DNA of 64,000 nt from Saccharibacillus deserti (lineage in GTDB: Bacteria > Bacillota > Bacilli > Paenibacillales > Paenibacillaceae): NCBI RefSeq assembly GCF_013618475.1, contig NZ_JABJVN010000001.1, positions 744,001-808,000 of the forward strand, read 5' to 3'. The notes under the pieces are model-generated. The model saw nothing but the letters and a program-made list of their open reading frames with translations, was not told the origin of the DNA and did no database searches. This document shows, in pieces, positions 44,165 through 54,088 of this stretch. Every line of letters begins with the position of its first letter. Position 1 is the first letter of the stretch. A program made the translations under genes and the position numbers.

Positions 44165-46009
44165 ATGAGATATCGCAATATGCAGGAATGTATCGCCGAT
44201 CTGGAACAAGCCGGACATTTGATCCGGGTAACGGAAGAAGTCGATCCGAATCTGGAGATGGCCGCTATCCATTTGAGAACGTTCGAGGCGGGCGGACCCG
44301 CTTTGTTTTTTGAAAAGGTAAAAGGATCGAAATACGGCGCGGTGTCGAATCTGTTCGGCACCATCGAGCGCAGCAAATACATCTTCCGCGATACGTGGGA
44401 ATCGACGCAGGAAGTCATCGCTCTTCGCAATGATCCGATGAGAGCGCTGAAACAGCCGCATCGGTATGCGGGTACGGGTCTTGCGGCCCGCAAAGCGCTG
44501 CCGATCAAGAAATCCGGCCTTCCCGCCGGTTTCGAAGAGATCCGGATCTCCGACCTGCCGATGATCAAGAGCTGGCCGAACGACGGAGGGGCATTCGTGA
44601 CGCTGCCGCAGGTGTACAGCGAAGATCCGGACAAGCCGGGCGTCATGAACGCCAATCTCGGCATGTACCGGATCCAGCTCAGCGGCAACGAATACGAACA
44701 GGACCGGGAAATCGGCGTGCATTACCAGATTCATCGCGGCATCGGGGTGCATCAATCCAAAGCCGCCAAGCGCGGACAACCGCTTAAGGTGAGCTGCTTT
44801 ATCGGCGGACCGCCGGCGCACACGCTGTCTGCGGTTATGCCGCTGCCGGAAGGACTCAGCGAGCTGACGTTTGCGGGACTGCTGTCGGGACGCCATTTCC
44901 GCTACAGCTACGAAGACGGGTTCTGCGTCAGCCACGATGCCGATTTCGTCATCACCGGCGAGATCTATCCCGACGAGACGAAACCGGAAGGACCGTTCGG
45001 CGACCATCTCGGCTATTACAGCCTTGTGCACGAATTCCCGGTGATGCGGGTGCATAAAGTGTACGCCAAGAAAAATGCCGTGTATCCGTTCACCGTCGTC
45101 GGCCGTCCGCCCCAGGAGGATACGGCGTTCGGCGCCCTGATCCACGAATTGACCGGAGGCGCGGTGCAGCAGGAAATTCCGGGCGTCAAAGAAGTGCATG
45201 CGGTCGACGCCGCGGGTGTCCATCCGCTGCTGCTGGCCGTGGGCAGCGAACGCTATACGCCTTACCAGGCGGTCAAGCGTCCGGCCGAGATCCTGACGAT
45301 CGCCAACCGGATTTTCGGTACGGGCCAGCTCAGTCTTGCCAAATATTTGTTTATTACGGCGGAAGACGACGTGCCGGTCAACGCACACGATATTCCGAAA
45401 CTGTTCGCGCATGTGCTGGAGCGGATCAATCTGCGGCGCGATCTGCATTTCCAGACAAATACGACGATGGACACGCTCGATTATTCGGGCACCGGCCTCA
45501 ACAGCGGCAGCAAAGTGACCTTCGCCGCCGTGGGCAGCCCGGTACGCAAACTGTCGACAGGCGTTCCGGCCGCATTGGCGGACCTGCCGGGCGGCTTTGG
45601 ACAGGCAGGGATGGCGATGCCCGGCATCGCGCTGCTGCAGGGACCGGCATTTGTCGATTACGAGTCGGCGGAAGCGGAAATCGGCGAACTGGCGCAGGCG
45701 ATCGCGGCGCGCGGTCCGCTCGACGGCTGCCCGATGATTGTCCTGTGCGACGATTCGGCATTTATGGAAACGGCATTCGATAATTTCCTGTGGGCCGGCT
45801 TTACCCGCAGCAATCCGTCGCACGATATCTATGGCGTCAACGCTGCGTACGAGCACAAGCACTGGGGCTGCGATAATGTCATTATCGATGCCCGTATCAA
45901 GCCGCACCAGGCGCCGCCGCTGATTCCGGATGCCGGCGTGGCCGAGCGTGTAGACCGTTTGTTCGAGCCAAGCGGAAGCTTGGGCATTCTGCGCGCCCTG
46001 CGGCGCTGA
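44165..46009 (+). CDS. UbiD-family decarboxylase
   Basis: Prenyl-FMN-dependent (de)carboxylase of 614 residues. The catalytic region E-I-Y-P-D-E-T-K-P-E-G-P-F-G-D-H is clear and the upstream Arg-containing block (G-M-Y-R-I-Q-L) matches the family. Length and start resemble the menaquinone/aromatic-acid decarboxylase branch. No UbiX-type flavin prenyltransferase gene is adjacent, so cofactor must come from elsewhere. ATG is preceded by AATAGGAGAGCCTGACGCC. The gene stands between its own promoter and terminator. Confidence 0.88.
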   Translation: MRYRNMQECIADLEQAGHLIRVTEEVDPNLEMAAIHLRTFEAGGPALFFEKVKGSKYGAVSNLFGTIERSKYIFRDTWESTQEVIALRNDPMRALKQPHRYAGTGLAARKALPIKKSGLPAGFEEIRISDLPMIKSWPNDGGAFVTLPQVYSEDPDKPGVMNANLGMYRIQLSGNEYEQDREIGVHYQIHRGIGVHQSKAAKRGQPLKVSCFIGGPPAHTLSAVMPLPEGLSELTFAGLLSGRHFRYSYEDGFCVSHDADFVITGEIYPDETKPEGPFGDHLGYYSLVHEFPVMRVHKVYAKKNAVYPFTVVGRPPQEDTAFGALIHELTGGAVQQEIPGVKEVHAVDAAGVHPLLLAVGSERYTPYQAVKRPAEILTIANRIFGTGQLSLAKYLFITAEDDVPVNAHDIPKLFAHVLERINLRRDLHFQTNTTMDTLDYSGTGLNSGSKVTFAAVGSPVRKLSTGVPAALADLPGGFGQAGMAMPGIALLQGPAFVDYESAEAEIGELAQAIAARGPLDGCPMIVLCDDSAFMETAFDNFLWAGFTRSNPSHDIYGVNAAYEHKHWGCDNVIIDARIKPHQAPPLIPDAGVAERVDRLFEPSGSLGILRALRR

Positions 46010-46027
46010 TTCCGCCGTTTTCTGTTC

Positions 46028-46078
46028 AACCCGGTTTTCTTTCTTCGTATCCAGCGGAGGAAAAGAACCGGGTTTTTT
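46028..46078 (+). terminator. Rho-independent terminator after the UbiD-type gene
   Basis: AACCCGGTT pairs with AACCGGGTT plus an inner TTCTTT/AAAAG extension, followed by TTTTTT. Confidence 0.8.
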
Positions 46079-46277
46079 GTTGTCTTTTTCAAAGAGGCCG
46101 AGATCCATCGTTTTCTTCTATATGTGTATAGAAAATGTCTATTGGCGAAACGATTGACCCTGGGACGCGGCGAGTGGTAAGCTTCTTCTCAACCCGAAAG
46201 CATACAAAAACCATCGGAATTATTAATTTAATTTTACGGCTGAGTGATTTCGAGAAAAAGAGAGGCGGAGAGAGCGC

Positions 46278-47645
46278 ATGACGAACAAACGGAGCTTGAA
46301 ATTCGGTGCCATTATTCACGGGGTAGGCGGAAGCGTAACGGGATGGAGACATCCGGAGGTGCTCGGCGACGCCAGTGTCAATTTCGATTTCTATAAACGC
46401 CAGGCGCAGACCGCGGAAGAAGGCAAGTTCGATCTGGTGTTTATCGCAGATGGCCTGTATATCAACGAAAAGTCGATTCCCCATTTTCTGAACCGGTTCG
46501 AGCCGCTTACGATTCTGTCGGCGCTTGCCGCTGTTACAAGCCGTATCGGCCTGGTCGGCACGCTCTCCACTTCGTACAGCGAGCCGTTCACCGTCGCCCG
46601 CCAGTTCGCTTCGCTCGACAAGATCAGCGGAGGGCGCGCCGGCTGGAATGTGGTGACTTCGCCGCTTGAAGGCACGGCGCGCAACCATACGATCCGCTCG
46701 CATCCGGCACATGCGGACCGCTACAAGATTGCCGAAGAGCATCTGGATGTCGTTCGCGGACTGTGGGATTCATGGGAAGACGATGCTTTTGTGCGGGACA
46801 AAGAGTCGGGCGTGTTTTTCGATCCCGGGAAGCTGCACCGCCTGAACCATCAGGGCGAATATTTCTCCGTCGAAGGACCGCTGAATATCGACCGTTCGAA
46901 ACAGGGTCAGCCGGTCGTGTTCCAGGCGGGATCGTCCGAAGACGGAAAAAATCTGGCGGCACGTTCGGCGGATGCGGTGTTTACGGGACATGAACGTCTC
47001 GAAGATGCCCAGGCCTTTTACCGGGATGTGAAGCAGCGGGCTGTCGCCAACGGCCGGGAGCCGCAGGATATTGCGATTCTGCCGGGTATCAACCCGATCG
47101 TCGGCCGTACGCTCGAAGAAGCGGAAGCGAAGTACGAACAGATCGCTTCGCTTGTGACGATCGACAAGGCACTGGAGTATCTCGGCCGTTTCTTCGACCA
47201 TCACGATTTCTCGCAGTATCCGCTTGACGAAGCTTTCCCGGATCTTGGCGATCTCGGCAGCAACGCATTCAAGAGCGGAACGGACAAGATCAAGCGCGAT
47301 GCCAAAGAACAGCGTCTGACACTGCGCCAGGTCGCTCTGCGTTCGGCGACGCCGAAGACTTCCTTTATCGGAACGCCGGAAGACGTAGCCGATCGGATTC
47401 AGGAATGGTTCGAAGCGGAAGCCGCGGACGGATTTATTGTCCATACGGATATTCCGAGCGGCCTGCGGACTTTCGTCGATACGGTCGTTCCGATTCTCCA
47501 AGCGCGCGGATTATACCGCCTCGATTATGAATCCGATACGCTGCGGGGCAATCTGGGAGTGCCGATCCCGGAGAACCGTTATACGGCCGAGCGCAGCCGG
47601 GCGGCTGCCGGGAAAGCGGCGGCGGGAAGCCTTTCGTCCAACTGA
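46278..47645 (+). CDS. NtaA/SnaA/DszA-family flavin-dependent monooxygenase
   Basis: FMNH2-dependent monooxygenase of 455 residues, luciferase-like TIM barrel. The opening ([16 protein letters not shown]) and [12 protein letters not shown] are signatures of the NtaA/SnaA/DszA group, which cleaves C-S or C-N bonds in compounds such as S-modified cysteines, NTA or dibenzothiophene sulfone. It needs reduced FMN, which the FMN reductase at 53484 can supply. It begins a run of seven co-directional genes with short gaps. Confidence 0.88.
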   Translation: MTNKRSLKFGAIIHGVGGSVTGWRHPEVLGDASVNFDFYKRQAQTAEEGKFDLVFIADGLYINEKSIPHFLNRFEPLTILSALAAVTSRIGLVGTLSTSYSEPFTVARQFASLDKISGGRAGWNVVTSPLEGTARNHTIRSHPAHADRYKIAEEHLDVVRGLWDSWEDDAFVRDKESGVFFDPGKLHRLNHQGEYFSVEGPLNIDRSKQGQPVVFQAGSSEDGKNLAARSADAVFTGHERLEDAQAFYRDVKQRAVANGREPQDIAILPGINPIVGRTLEEAEAKYEQIASLVTIDKALEYLGRFFDHHDFSQYPLDEAFPDLGDLGSNAFKSGTDKIKRDAKEQRLTLRQVALRSATPKTSFIGTPEDVADRIQEWFEAEAADGFIVHTDIPSGLRTFVDTVVPILQARGLYRLDYESDTLRGNLGVPIPENRYTAERSRAAAGKAAAGSLSSN

Positions 47646-47738
47646 TCCCGCCGGAAAGGTATTCGATCGATCGCGGCAGCGCCGGAAGCCATGTATTCCG
47701 TTCCTGCCGCTCTTACATAAACAGAAGGAGGCTTACCC

Positions 47739-49436
47739 ATGACGAACGGGATCATCCACAAGCTCGCGGCAGGCCGCGTCTATCCAAAAAGAAGGTTTAA
47801 GCTCGGCTGCGTGCTCGGAGCCCTTGCTCTTGCGCTCACTACGGCGCTTGCCGGATGCGGACCGGCACCGGGCGGAAGCACGGCGAAAGCCGCTTCGGGA
47901 ACGGCCGGTTCGGCCGCTTCGACTCCTGTTCAAGGCGGCGAACTCACCTACGCTCTGGCCACTTCGCCCGATACGCTCGATCCGCGCCGGAGCGGACTCG
48001 CCGTTTCCGTCCGGGTATTCGGCGCCCTGTACGATACGCTGCTAATCCGCAATGCGGACGGTTCGCTCGGTCCGTCGCTGGCCACGGAATGGAAAGCGTC
48101 GGAAGGCGGTCTGAGCTATACGCTCAAACTCAGGGACGATGTGAAGTTCCAGGACGGTACGCCGTTCAATGCGGAAGCGGTCAAATACAACTTCGACAGC
48201 ATTATCGACCCCGAGACCAAAGCGGCCAACGCTCTCGCGCTGCTGCACCCGTACAAATCGTCGGAAGTCATCGACGAGCATACGATCAAGCTGAACCTTG
48301 AGACCCCGTCCCAGGCGTTTCTCGGCAATCTGAGCCAGGGCATGTTGAGCCTCGTCTCGCCGACGGCCGCCCAAAAAGACGGTGAAAATTACGGGAAAAA
48401 CCCGGTGGGTACAGGACCGTTCAAGTTCGTAAGCTGGTCGGAAAACGCGGAGATCAAGCTGGCGAAGAATCCCGATTATGCCTGGGGAAGCGCGGAGTCC
48501 CCAAATACCGGGGCGGCTTACCTCGATGCGCTGACCTTCAAAATCGTACCGGAAGAAGCGACGCGGATCGGCGGCGTGCAAAGCGGGCAGGTGCTGGCCG
48601 CCGAAACCGTTCCGCCGCAGAACGTGGTCGCGCTGCAAAACGATCCGAATGCGCAGCTGCTTCAGACCAATACGATCGGTTTCCCCTACACGCTGTTTTT
48701 CAATCTGGAGCATGAGCCCTGGAACGAACTCAAAGCGCGCCAGGCGGTGCAGTACGCCGTCGATCTCGACTCGATCGTCAAGACGCTGTACCTGGGCACT
48801 TATGAACGGGCCTGGTCTTCGGTCACGCCCGGCATTCTCGGATACGACGAATCGCTGGAAGGTCAAATCAAACCGGATACGGCCAAAGCGAACGCGCTGC
48901 TCGATGAATTGGGCTGGGTCAAGGGGGCGGACGGAATCCGCGTGAAAGACGGCAAAAAGCTGACGCTGCATTATGTGGACGGTTCGCCGAACCGTGAGAA
49001 GCGCAACGATATCGCTGCCATGATCCGCGAGCAGCTCAAAGCGATCGGAATCGAAACGGAGGTCGAGATTACCCAGGATATTGCCACGGTCGTGTACCAG
49101 AATTGGGACTACGATCTGTACGGCAACAGCCAGGTGAACTCGGATCCGCACGGTCTGGCTTCTTTTTACCATTCGACCGAAGAAGAAGGCCGGCGCACGC
49201 TGTCCGGATTGTCCGATCCGCAGGTCGACGAATGGCTCGATCAGGGAGCAATCGAACCCGACGAAGCCAAGCGGGCCGAGCTGTACAAAAAAGTGCAGCA
49301 GTATATCAGCGATCAGGCGCTGATCCTGCCGGTGTACGTATTCCCGTACACGGTAGCTGCAGGCCGATCGGTTCAGGGGCTCGCCTTCGACCCGTTCGGT
49401 TATCCGATCTTCAATGACGTCTATCTGCAAAAATAA
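47739..49436 (+). CDS. Peptide/opine/nickel-type ABC transporter substrate-binding lipoprotein
   Basis: Extracellular binding protein of 565 residues, SBP_bac_5 family (DppA/OppA/GsiB). Lipobox L-A-G-C with Cys 40, followed by a Ser/Ala/Gly linker. The family motif Y-A-L-A-T-S-P-D-T-L-D-P and the G-T-G-P-F-K-F-V-S-W block are present. It delivers substrate to the two permeases that follow. Flanking monooxygenases suggest an S-containing peptide or modified cysteine as ligand (inference). Confidence 0.92.
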   Translation: MTNGIIHKLAAGRVYPKRRFKLGCVLGALALALTTALAGCGPAPGGSTAKAASGTAGSAASTPVQGGELTYALATSPDTLDPRRSGLAVSVRVFGALYDTLLIRNADGSLGPSLATEWKASEGGLSYTLKLRDDVKFQDGTPFNAEAVKYNFDSIIDPETKAANALALLHPYKSSEVIDEHTIKLNLETPSQAFLGNLSQGMLSLVSPTAAQKDGENYGKNPVGTGPFKFVSWSENAEIKLAKNPDYAWGSAESPNTGAAYLDALTFKIVPEEATRIGGVQSGQVLAAETVPPQNVVALQNDPNAQLLQTNTIGFPYTLFFNLEHEPWNELKARQAVQYAVDLDSIVKTLYLGTYERAWSSVTPGILGYDESLEGQIKPDTAKANALLDELGWVKGADGIRVKDGKKLTLHYVDGSPNREKRNDIAAMIREQLKAIGIETEVEITQDIATVVYQNWDYDLYGNSQVNSDPHGLASFYHSTEEEGRRTLSGLSDPQVDEWLDQGAIEPDEAKRAELYKKVQQYISDQALILPVYVFPYTVAAGRSVQGLAFDPFGYPIFNDVYLQK

Positions 49437-49489
49437 ACCGGCCGCGCGTTCCCGACAGCAGCGCAAACGGCCGGCAAGGAGGAATTTCG

Positions 49490-50425
49490 ATGCTGCAGGC
49501 TATCGCTTCGCGCCTCGCCAGTTCGCTGCTTGTGATCGTCGGTTCGTTGGCCCTCGTCTTTTGTATCTTTTATCTGCTGCCGGGAGACCCGGTACTGTCG
49601 ATGGTCGATCCGACTTCGGTCAGTCCGGAAGTTATCGAGAATCTTCGGGAGCAGCTCGGGCTGAACCGGCCTTTTCATGAAAGGCTGCTGACTTATTTCG
49701 GCGATATGCTGACCGGCGATTTCGGACGCTCGCTCGTCGGGTCGGAGCCGGTACTGCCCAAGATTCTGCATCAGGTTCCCGCGACCCTGCTGCTGACGGC
49801 GGCCAGTTCGCTGATTGCCATTGTGGTCGGCGTCGCGCTTGGCGTGCCATCGGCGGTTCGCAAAGGCGGCCTTATCGACTTCGCCGCACGTATTGTCGGA
49901 CTGTTCGGCATCTCGATGCCGACATTCTGGTCGGGGATTCTGCTGATCCTGATCTTCTCCGTGCAGCTGAAGTGGCTGCCGGCCATGGGGTCGGACGGTT
50001 GGGCGACCCTTGTGATGCCGGCGCTTGCGCTTGGTTTTGTCGGAGCCGGTTCGATCGTACGCATGGTTCGCGGCAGTATGCTTGAGGTGCTGGGCGAACC
50101 GTTCGTCACGACGCTTCGGGCGAAAGGACTGCGTGAGCGGCTCGTTCAATACAAACATGTGCTGCGCAACGCGCTTATTCCGGCGGTGACGCTGATCGGG
50201 ATGCAGATCGGCGACATGCTGGCGGGAACGGTCATTATCGAAACGGTCTTTTCCCGCCAGGGAGTCGGACGGATTCTCGCCGATGCGATTATGGCCAAAG
50301 ATCTGCCGGTCGTGCAGGGCGTCGTCTTTTTCACGGCTATCGTCTACGTAGGCATCAATTTGCTGGTCGATCTGTCGTATGCGGCGATCGATCCCAGAAT
50401 AAGACGGAGAGGGGCAGGGCAATGA
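49490..50425 (+). CDS. ABC transporter permease, DppB type
   Basis: Inner-membrane permease of 311 residues with six helices. The N-terminal G-D-P-V motif and the EAA loop (R-A-K-G-L-R-E) fit the DppB/GsiC group. AGGAGG precedes ATG. The next permease starts inside its stop (ATGA). Confidence 0.93.
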   Translation: MLQAIASRLASSLLVIVGSLALVFCIFYLLPGDPVLSMVDPTSVSPEVIENLREQLGLNRPFHERLLTYFGDMLTGDFGRSLVGSEPVLPKILHQVPATLLLTAASSLIAIVVGVALGVPSAVRKGGLIDFAARIVGLFGISMPTFWSGILLILIFSVQLKWLPAMGSDGWATLVMPALALGFVGAGSIVRMVRGSMLEVLGEPFVTTLRAKGLRERLVQYKHVLRNALIPAVTLIGMQIGDMLAGTVIIETVFSRQGVGRILADAIMAKDLPVVQGVVFFTAIVYVGINLLVDLSYAAIDPRIRRRGAGQ

Positions 50426-51357
50426 AACATTCGGCGGCTGCGGCCAAAACGTCCGGACGCCTGCGGCGGATCCGGCAGGCAGGACTCGACAAGGCGCCAT
50501 GCGGCGCCCAACATCGGACAAGCGGAACAAAACTGCGCTTCGGCTCTGCCGACGTGCTTACGGGACTGGCCGGGATCGCCGTAAGTTTTCTGGTCTTGTG
50601 TGCGCTTGTTCCCGGCTGGATCGCTCCGTATTCGCCGACGGAGATGAACACGGCAGCGATTTTGCAGGCGCCTTCGGTCCTGCATCCGCTCGGCACCGAT
50701 TATTTCGGACGCGATGTCTTCAGCCTGATCGTATACGGGACCCGGGATTCGCTGCTGATCGGGATCTGTTCGGTATTGGTGGGCGTGCTGATCGGCGGGA
50801 CGCTCGGTACGTTGGCCGGATACGCCGGAGGCAAGCTGGATACGGTACTCATGCGGCTGATGGATGTGCTGCTGACCGTTCCGGGGATCCTGCTCGCGCT
50901 GACGATCGCGGCCGCACTTGGACCGGGTCTGCGCAATATCGTGCTTGCGATCGCGATCTCCTCGGTACCGGGTTACGCCCGGGTGATGCGGGGACAGATT
51001 CTGGCGATTCGCCGCCGGGGTTACGTGTTCGCTTCGCGGGCAATCGGCGCAAGACCGTCTTCGATCCTGATCAGGCATGTGCTTCCGAATTCCGCTGCGC
51101 CGCTGCTGGTGATGGCGACACTCGGATTGGGCTCTTCCATTTTGGCGGGGGCGGGCCTCAGCTTTCTGGGTCTCGGCGTGCTGAAGGAAATTCCGGACTG
51201 GGGGGCCCTGCTGTCGCAGGGCCGCGGTTATCTGACGGTAGCGTGGTGGATCTGTACGTTCCCGGGCCTTGCGATCACGCTGTTTGTTCTGTCGATCAAT
51301 CTGATCGGCGACCGCTGGCGCGACGCCGTCGATCCCAAGCGAAAAGGAAAAGTCTAA
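50422..51357 (+). CDS. ABC transporter permease, DppC type
   Basis: Inner-membrane permease of 311 residues with the N-terminal helix and the typical H-P-L-G-T-D-Y-F-G-R-D motif of DppC/GsiD. The EAA-type loop (F-A-S-R-A-I-G-A-R) is present. The N-terminal ~45 residues are basic and poorly conserved. Heterodimer partner of the DppB-type protein. Confidence 0.93.
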   Translation: MKHSAAAAKTSGRLRRIRQAGLDKAPCGAQHRTSGTKLRFGSADVLTGLAGIAVSFLVLCALVPGWIAPYSPTEMNTAAILQAPSVLHPLGTDYFGRDVFSLIVYGTRDSLLIGICSVLVGVLIGGTLGTLAGYAGGKLDTVLMRLMDVLLTVPGILLALTIAAALGPGLRNIVLAIAISSVPGYARVMRGQILAIRRRGYVFASRAIGARPSSILIRHVLPNSAAPLLVMATLGLGSSILAGAGLSFLGLGVLKEIPDWGALLSQGRGYLTVAWWICTFPGLAITLFVLSINLIGDRWRDAVDPKRKGKV

Positions 51358-51429
51358 GTCTGACCGGCGGATTGGAATCAAAAAAGTCCGCAGCCTTACC
51401 CACCCTATACCGGAAAGGAGAATCGCGGC

Positions 51430-53466
51430 ATGAAAACAGGGCTTGAAGTCAAAGAACTGACGATCGATGTGCATACGCCCCGCGGGACACTGACGGCGGT
51501 TTCGGAGATTTCGTTCGATATCGCCCCGGGAGAAACGGTCTGCCTGGTCGGCGAGTCCGGCAGCGGCAAGACGATCGCTTCCAAAGCGATCATGCGGCTG
51601 ACCGATTACGAAAACGGCCGCATCGCCGGAGGCCATATCCGCCTGGGCGGCCAGTCTATCGAATCGCTGCCCGACCATCTTGTCCGGGGTCTGCGGGGCC
51701 GGCGTATCGCGATGATCTTCCAGGAACCGATGGCGGCTTTTGATCCGGTCTTTACGATCGGCAGCCAGATTGTGGAGACCATGCGCGCCCATCGCCGGGA
51801 GAAAAAATCGGTGCTGCAGCAGGAAGGAGTCGAACTGCTGCGCCGGGTGGGCATTCCCGAGCCGGAACTTCGCATGAAGCAGTACCCGGGCGAACTGTCC
51901 GGCGGCATGCTCCAGCGGGCTATGATTGCCATGGCGCTGTCGGGCGGACCGGAACTCTTGATCGCGGACGAGCCGACAACGGCGCTCGACGTTACGGTCC
52001 AGGCGCAAATTCTGGAGCTGCTGGACGAGCTGAAAGAGAGCCTGGGCATGTCGATCCTGCTGATTACGCACGATCTGGGCGTAGCGGCCCAAATGGCCGA
52101 TCGGATCGTTGTGCTCTACGCAGGCCGGGTCGCCGAACAGGGTCCGGCAGCCGAAGTGCTAACGGCTCCGCGGCATCCGTATACCAGCGGGCTGCTGAAT
52201 TCCGCGTTAACGCAGGACATCCGCCGCGGAGAGCGGCTTCGCGCGATCGAAGGTTCGCCGCCGGGTCTGGCGGATATGCCGGGCGGATGCCGCTTTCATC
52301 CGCGCTGCGCTTATGCTTCGGATCGGTGCCGCGAGAGCGTTCCTCCGCTCAGCGATCAGGGTTCCGGCCGTCTGGCCGCCTGCTGGCATGCGGACGAAGC
52401 GGCGGCCGGAGCCGCCGCCGCTTCGTTCGCTGCCGCCGTACAGCCGGAAGTGTCGCGGCCGCTGCTGCAGGCCGCGCTGCCGGTCGCCGCGATAAACGGG
52501 AAGGCTTCGCCTATTCTGCTTGAAGCGCAGAATCTCAAGAAACATTATCCGATCGGCGGCGGTTGGGGACGCCGGAAGCGCGTGATTCACGCCGTCGACG
52601 GCGTGTCGCTGTCGATTGCCGAAGGCGAAACGTTCGGGCTTGTCGGCGAATCGGGCAGCGGAAAGTCTACGCTCGGACGCCTGCTGCTGCAGCTGGAATC
52701 GCAGACGGAAGGCCGGGTTCTGTACGGGGGCGAAGAGTTGTCGCCGCAGGGCAGCAGGCGCTGGCGGGAGACCCGCCGCGATCTTCAGATCATTCATCAG
52801 GACCCTTACGGTACGGTCGACCCGCGCTGGAATATCGGCGAGATCATCGCCGAGCCGCTTGGCGTGCACACGAAGCTCACGGCAGCCGAGCGGCGCGGCC
52901 GGGTCGGCGAGCTGCTGGAACAGGTAGGACTGCAATCGTCCTGGCAGGACCGTTATCCGCACGAATTCTCGGGCGGACAGCGGCAGCGGATCGGGATCGC
53001 CCGGGCGATTGCGGTCAATCCCCGCTTTATCCTGGCCGACGAAGCGGTCTCCGCGCTTGACGTATCGGTACAGGCACAGATCGTAAATCTGCTGCAGGAC
53101 CTGCAGCGGCAGCTCGGTCTGACCTCGCTTTTTATCGCACACGGCCTGCAGGTCGTGCGTCATATTTCGAACCGGATCGGGGTGATGTATCTGGGCAAGC
53201 TGGTCGAGGTTGCGCCGAGCGAAGAGCTGTTCCGCCGCCCCGCCCATCCGTATACCCGGGCGCTGCTTTCGTCCATTCCCGGATCGCCGCAGGCGGGGAA
53301 CGAAACGTTCACGGCAAAAGGCGAGATTCCTTCGCCGATGAATCCGCCTGCGGGCTGCCGCTTCCATACGCGCTGCCCGATCGCGACCGACTTGTGCCGC
53401 CGGGCGGAACCCGCTTTTGTCTCTGTAGGCAGCGGACATACGGCTGCCTGCCATTATCCGCTTTGA
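51430..53466 (+). CDS. Fused ABC transporter ATPase with two nucleotide-binding domains (DppD-DppF fusion)
   Basis: Cytoplasmic ATPase of 678 residues, GsiA-like. Domain 1 has Walker A G-E-S-G-S-G-K-T, signature L-S-G-G-M and Walker B A-D-E-P-T-T-A-L-D, plus the C-terminal oligopeptide-type Cys motif. Domain 2 (from about 360) has Walker A G-E-S-G-S-G-K-S-T, F-S-G-G-Q and Walker B A-D-E-A-V-S-A-L-D with a second Cys motif near the end. The two are joined by an Ala-rich linker. Energises the DppBC-type permeases upstream. Confidence 0.93.
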   Translation: MKTGLEVKELTIDVHTPRGTLTAVSEISFDIAPGETVCLVGESGSGKTIASKAIMRLTDYENGRIAGGHIRLGGQSIESLPDHLVRGLRGRRIAMIFQEPMAAFDPVFTIGSQIVETMRAHRREKKSVLQQEGVELLRRVGIPEPELRMKQYPGELSGGMLQRAMIAMALSGGPELLIADEPTTALDVTVQAQILELLDELKESLGMSILLITHDLGVAAQMADRIVVLYAGRVAEQGPAAEVLTAPRHPYTSGLLNSALTQDIRRGERLRAIEGSPPGLADMPGGCRFHPRCAYASDRCRESVPPLSDQGSGRLAACWHADEAAAGAAAASFAAAVQPEVSRPLLQAALPVAAINGKASPILLEAQNLKKHYPIGGGWGRRKRVIHAVDGVSLSIAEGETFGLVGESGSGKSTLGRLLLQLESQTEGRVLYGGEELSPQGSRRWRETRRDLQIIHQDPYGTVDPRWNIGEIIAEPLGVHTKLTAAERRGRVGELLEQVGLQSSWQDRYPHEFSGGQRQRIGIARAIAVNPRFILADEAVSALDVSVQAQIVNLLQDLQRQLGLTSLFIAHGLQVVRHISNRIGVMYLGKLVEVAPSEELFRRPAHPYTRALLSSIPGSPQAGNETFTAKGEIPSPMNPPAGCRFHTRCPIATDLCRRAEPAFVSVGSGHTAACHYPL

Positions 53467-53483
53467 AAAAGGAGGAAATCGAT

Positions 53484-54056
53484 ATGACCGCCAAAATCCT
53501 GGTTGTCTCGGGAAGTCCGAATTTGAATTCGAGGCTGTACGGGCCTATTCAATATCTGCAAGGCCGCCTGGACGAAGAAGGACTGGCCCACGAACTGCTG
53601 CATGTGGCGAATCTTCCGCCGGCAGATCTGATCGGCGCCAACTTTGCAAGTCCCGAGATCCGCGAAGCGCTGCAGCGGGTAGAAGCGGCCGAAGCGATTA
53701 TCTTCGCAAGCCCGGTCTACAAAGCAGCCTACTCCGGGGTGCTCAAAACGTTCCTAGATCTGATCCCGCAGGAAGGGCTGCGCGACAAACCGGTGCTTCC
53801 CTTGTTTGTCGGCGGCACCCTTGCGCATCTGCTCGTTATCGATTATGCGTTCAAGCCTGTGCTGAACGCTCTGGCGGCGCGGAATATTCTGGGCGGCGTG
53901 TACAGCCTGGATCAGGATATCACGCGAAGACCCGAAGGCGGATACACGCTGTCCGAAGAAACCGTTTCGCGGCTCGAACGCTCGCTTTCGGAACTGCAAG
54001 TGGAACTCGAACGGCGCCGAAGCGTGCCGGCTTCACTGCCGGGTGTGCATATTTAG
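53484..54056 (+). CDS. NADPH-dependent FMN reductase (SsuE type)
   Basis: Flavoprotein of 190 residues with the flavodoxin-like fold. The FMN phosphate loop is S-G-S-P-N-L-N-S-R-L and the second motif A-S-P-V-Y-K-A-A-Y-S-G matches SsuE/MsuE-type reductases. It supplies FMNH2 to the two luciferase-like monooxygenases in this cluster. ATG 53484 follows AAAGGAGGAAATCGAT, 17 bp after the ATPase gene. Confidence 0.9.
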   Translation: MTAKILVVSGSPNLNSRLYGPIQYLQGRLDEEGLAHELLHVANLPPADLIGANFASPEIREALQRVEAAEAIIFASPVYKAAYSGVLKTFLDLIPQEGLRDKPVLPLFVGGTLAHLLVIDYAFKPVLNALAARNILGGVYSLDQDITRRPEGGYTLSEETVSRLERSLSELQVELERRRSVPASLPGVHI

Positions 54057-54088
54057 AAGAATCGGAAGGACAGAAAGAGGGGAATCGG

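Noticed and set aside
43973-46108. Reverse-strand frame of about 711 codons opposite the UbiD-type gene
   Set aside because: Antisense to a gene with clear UbiD motifs.
46080-46277. S-box (SAM) or T-box leader before the monooxygenase cluster
   Set aside because: The conserved SAM-I core and the T-box GGTGGNACCGCG element are absent; only AT-rich sequence is seen.
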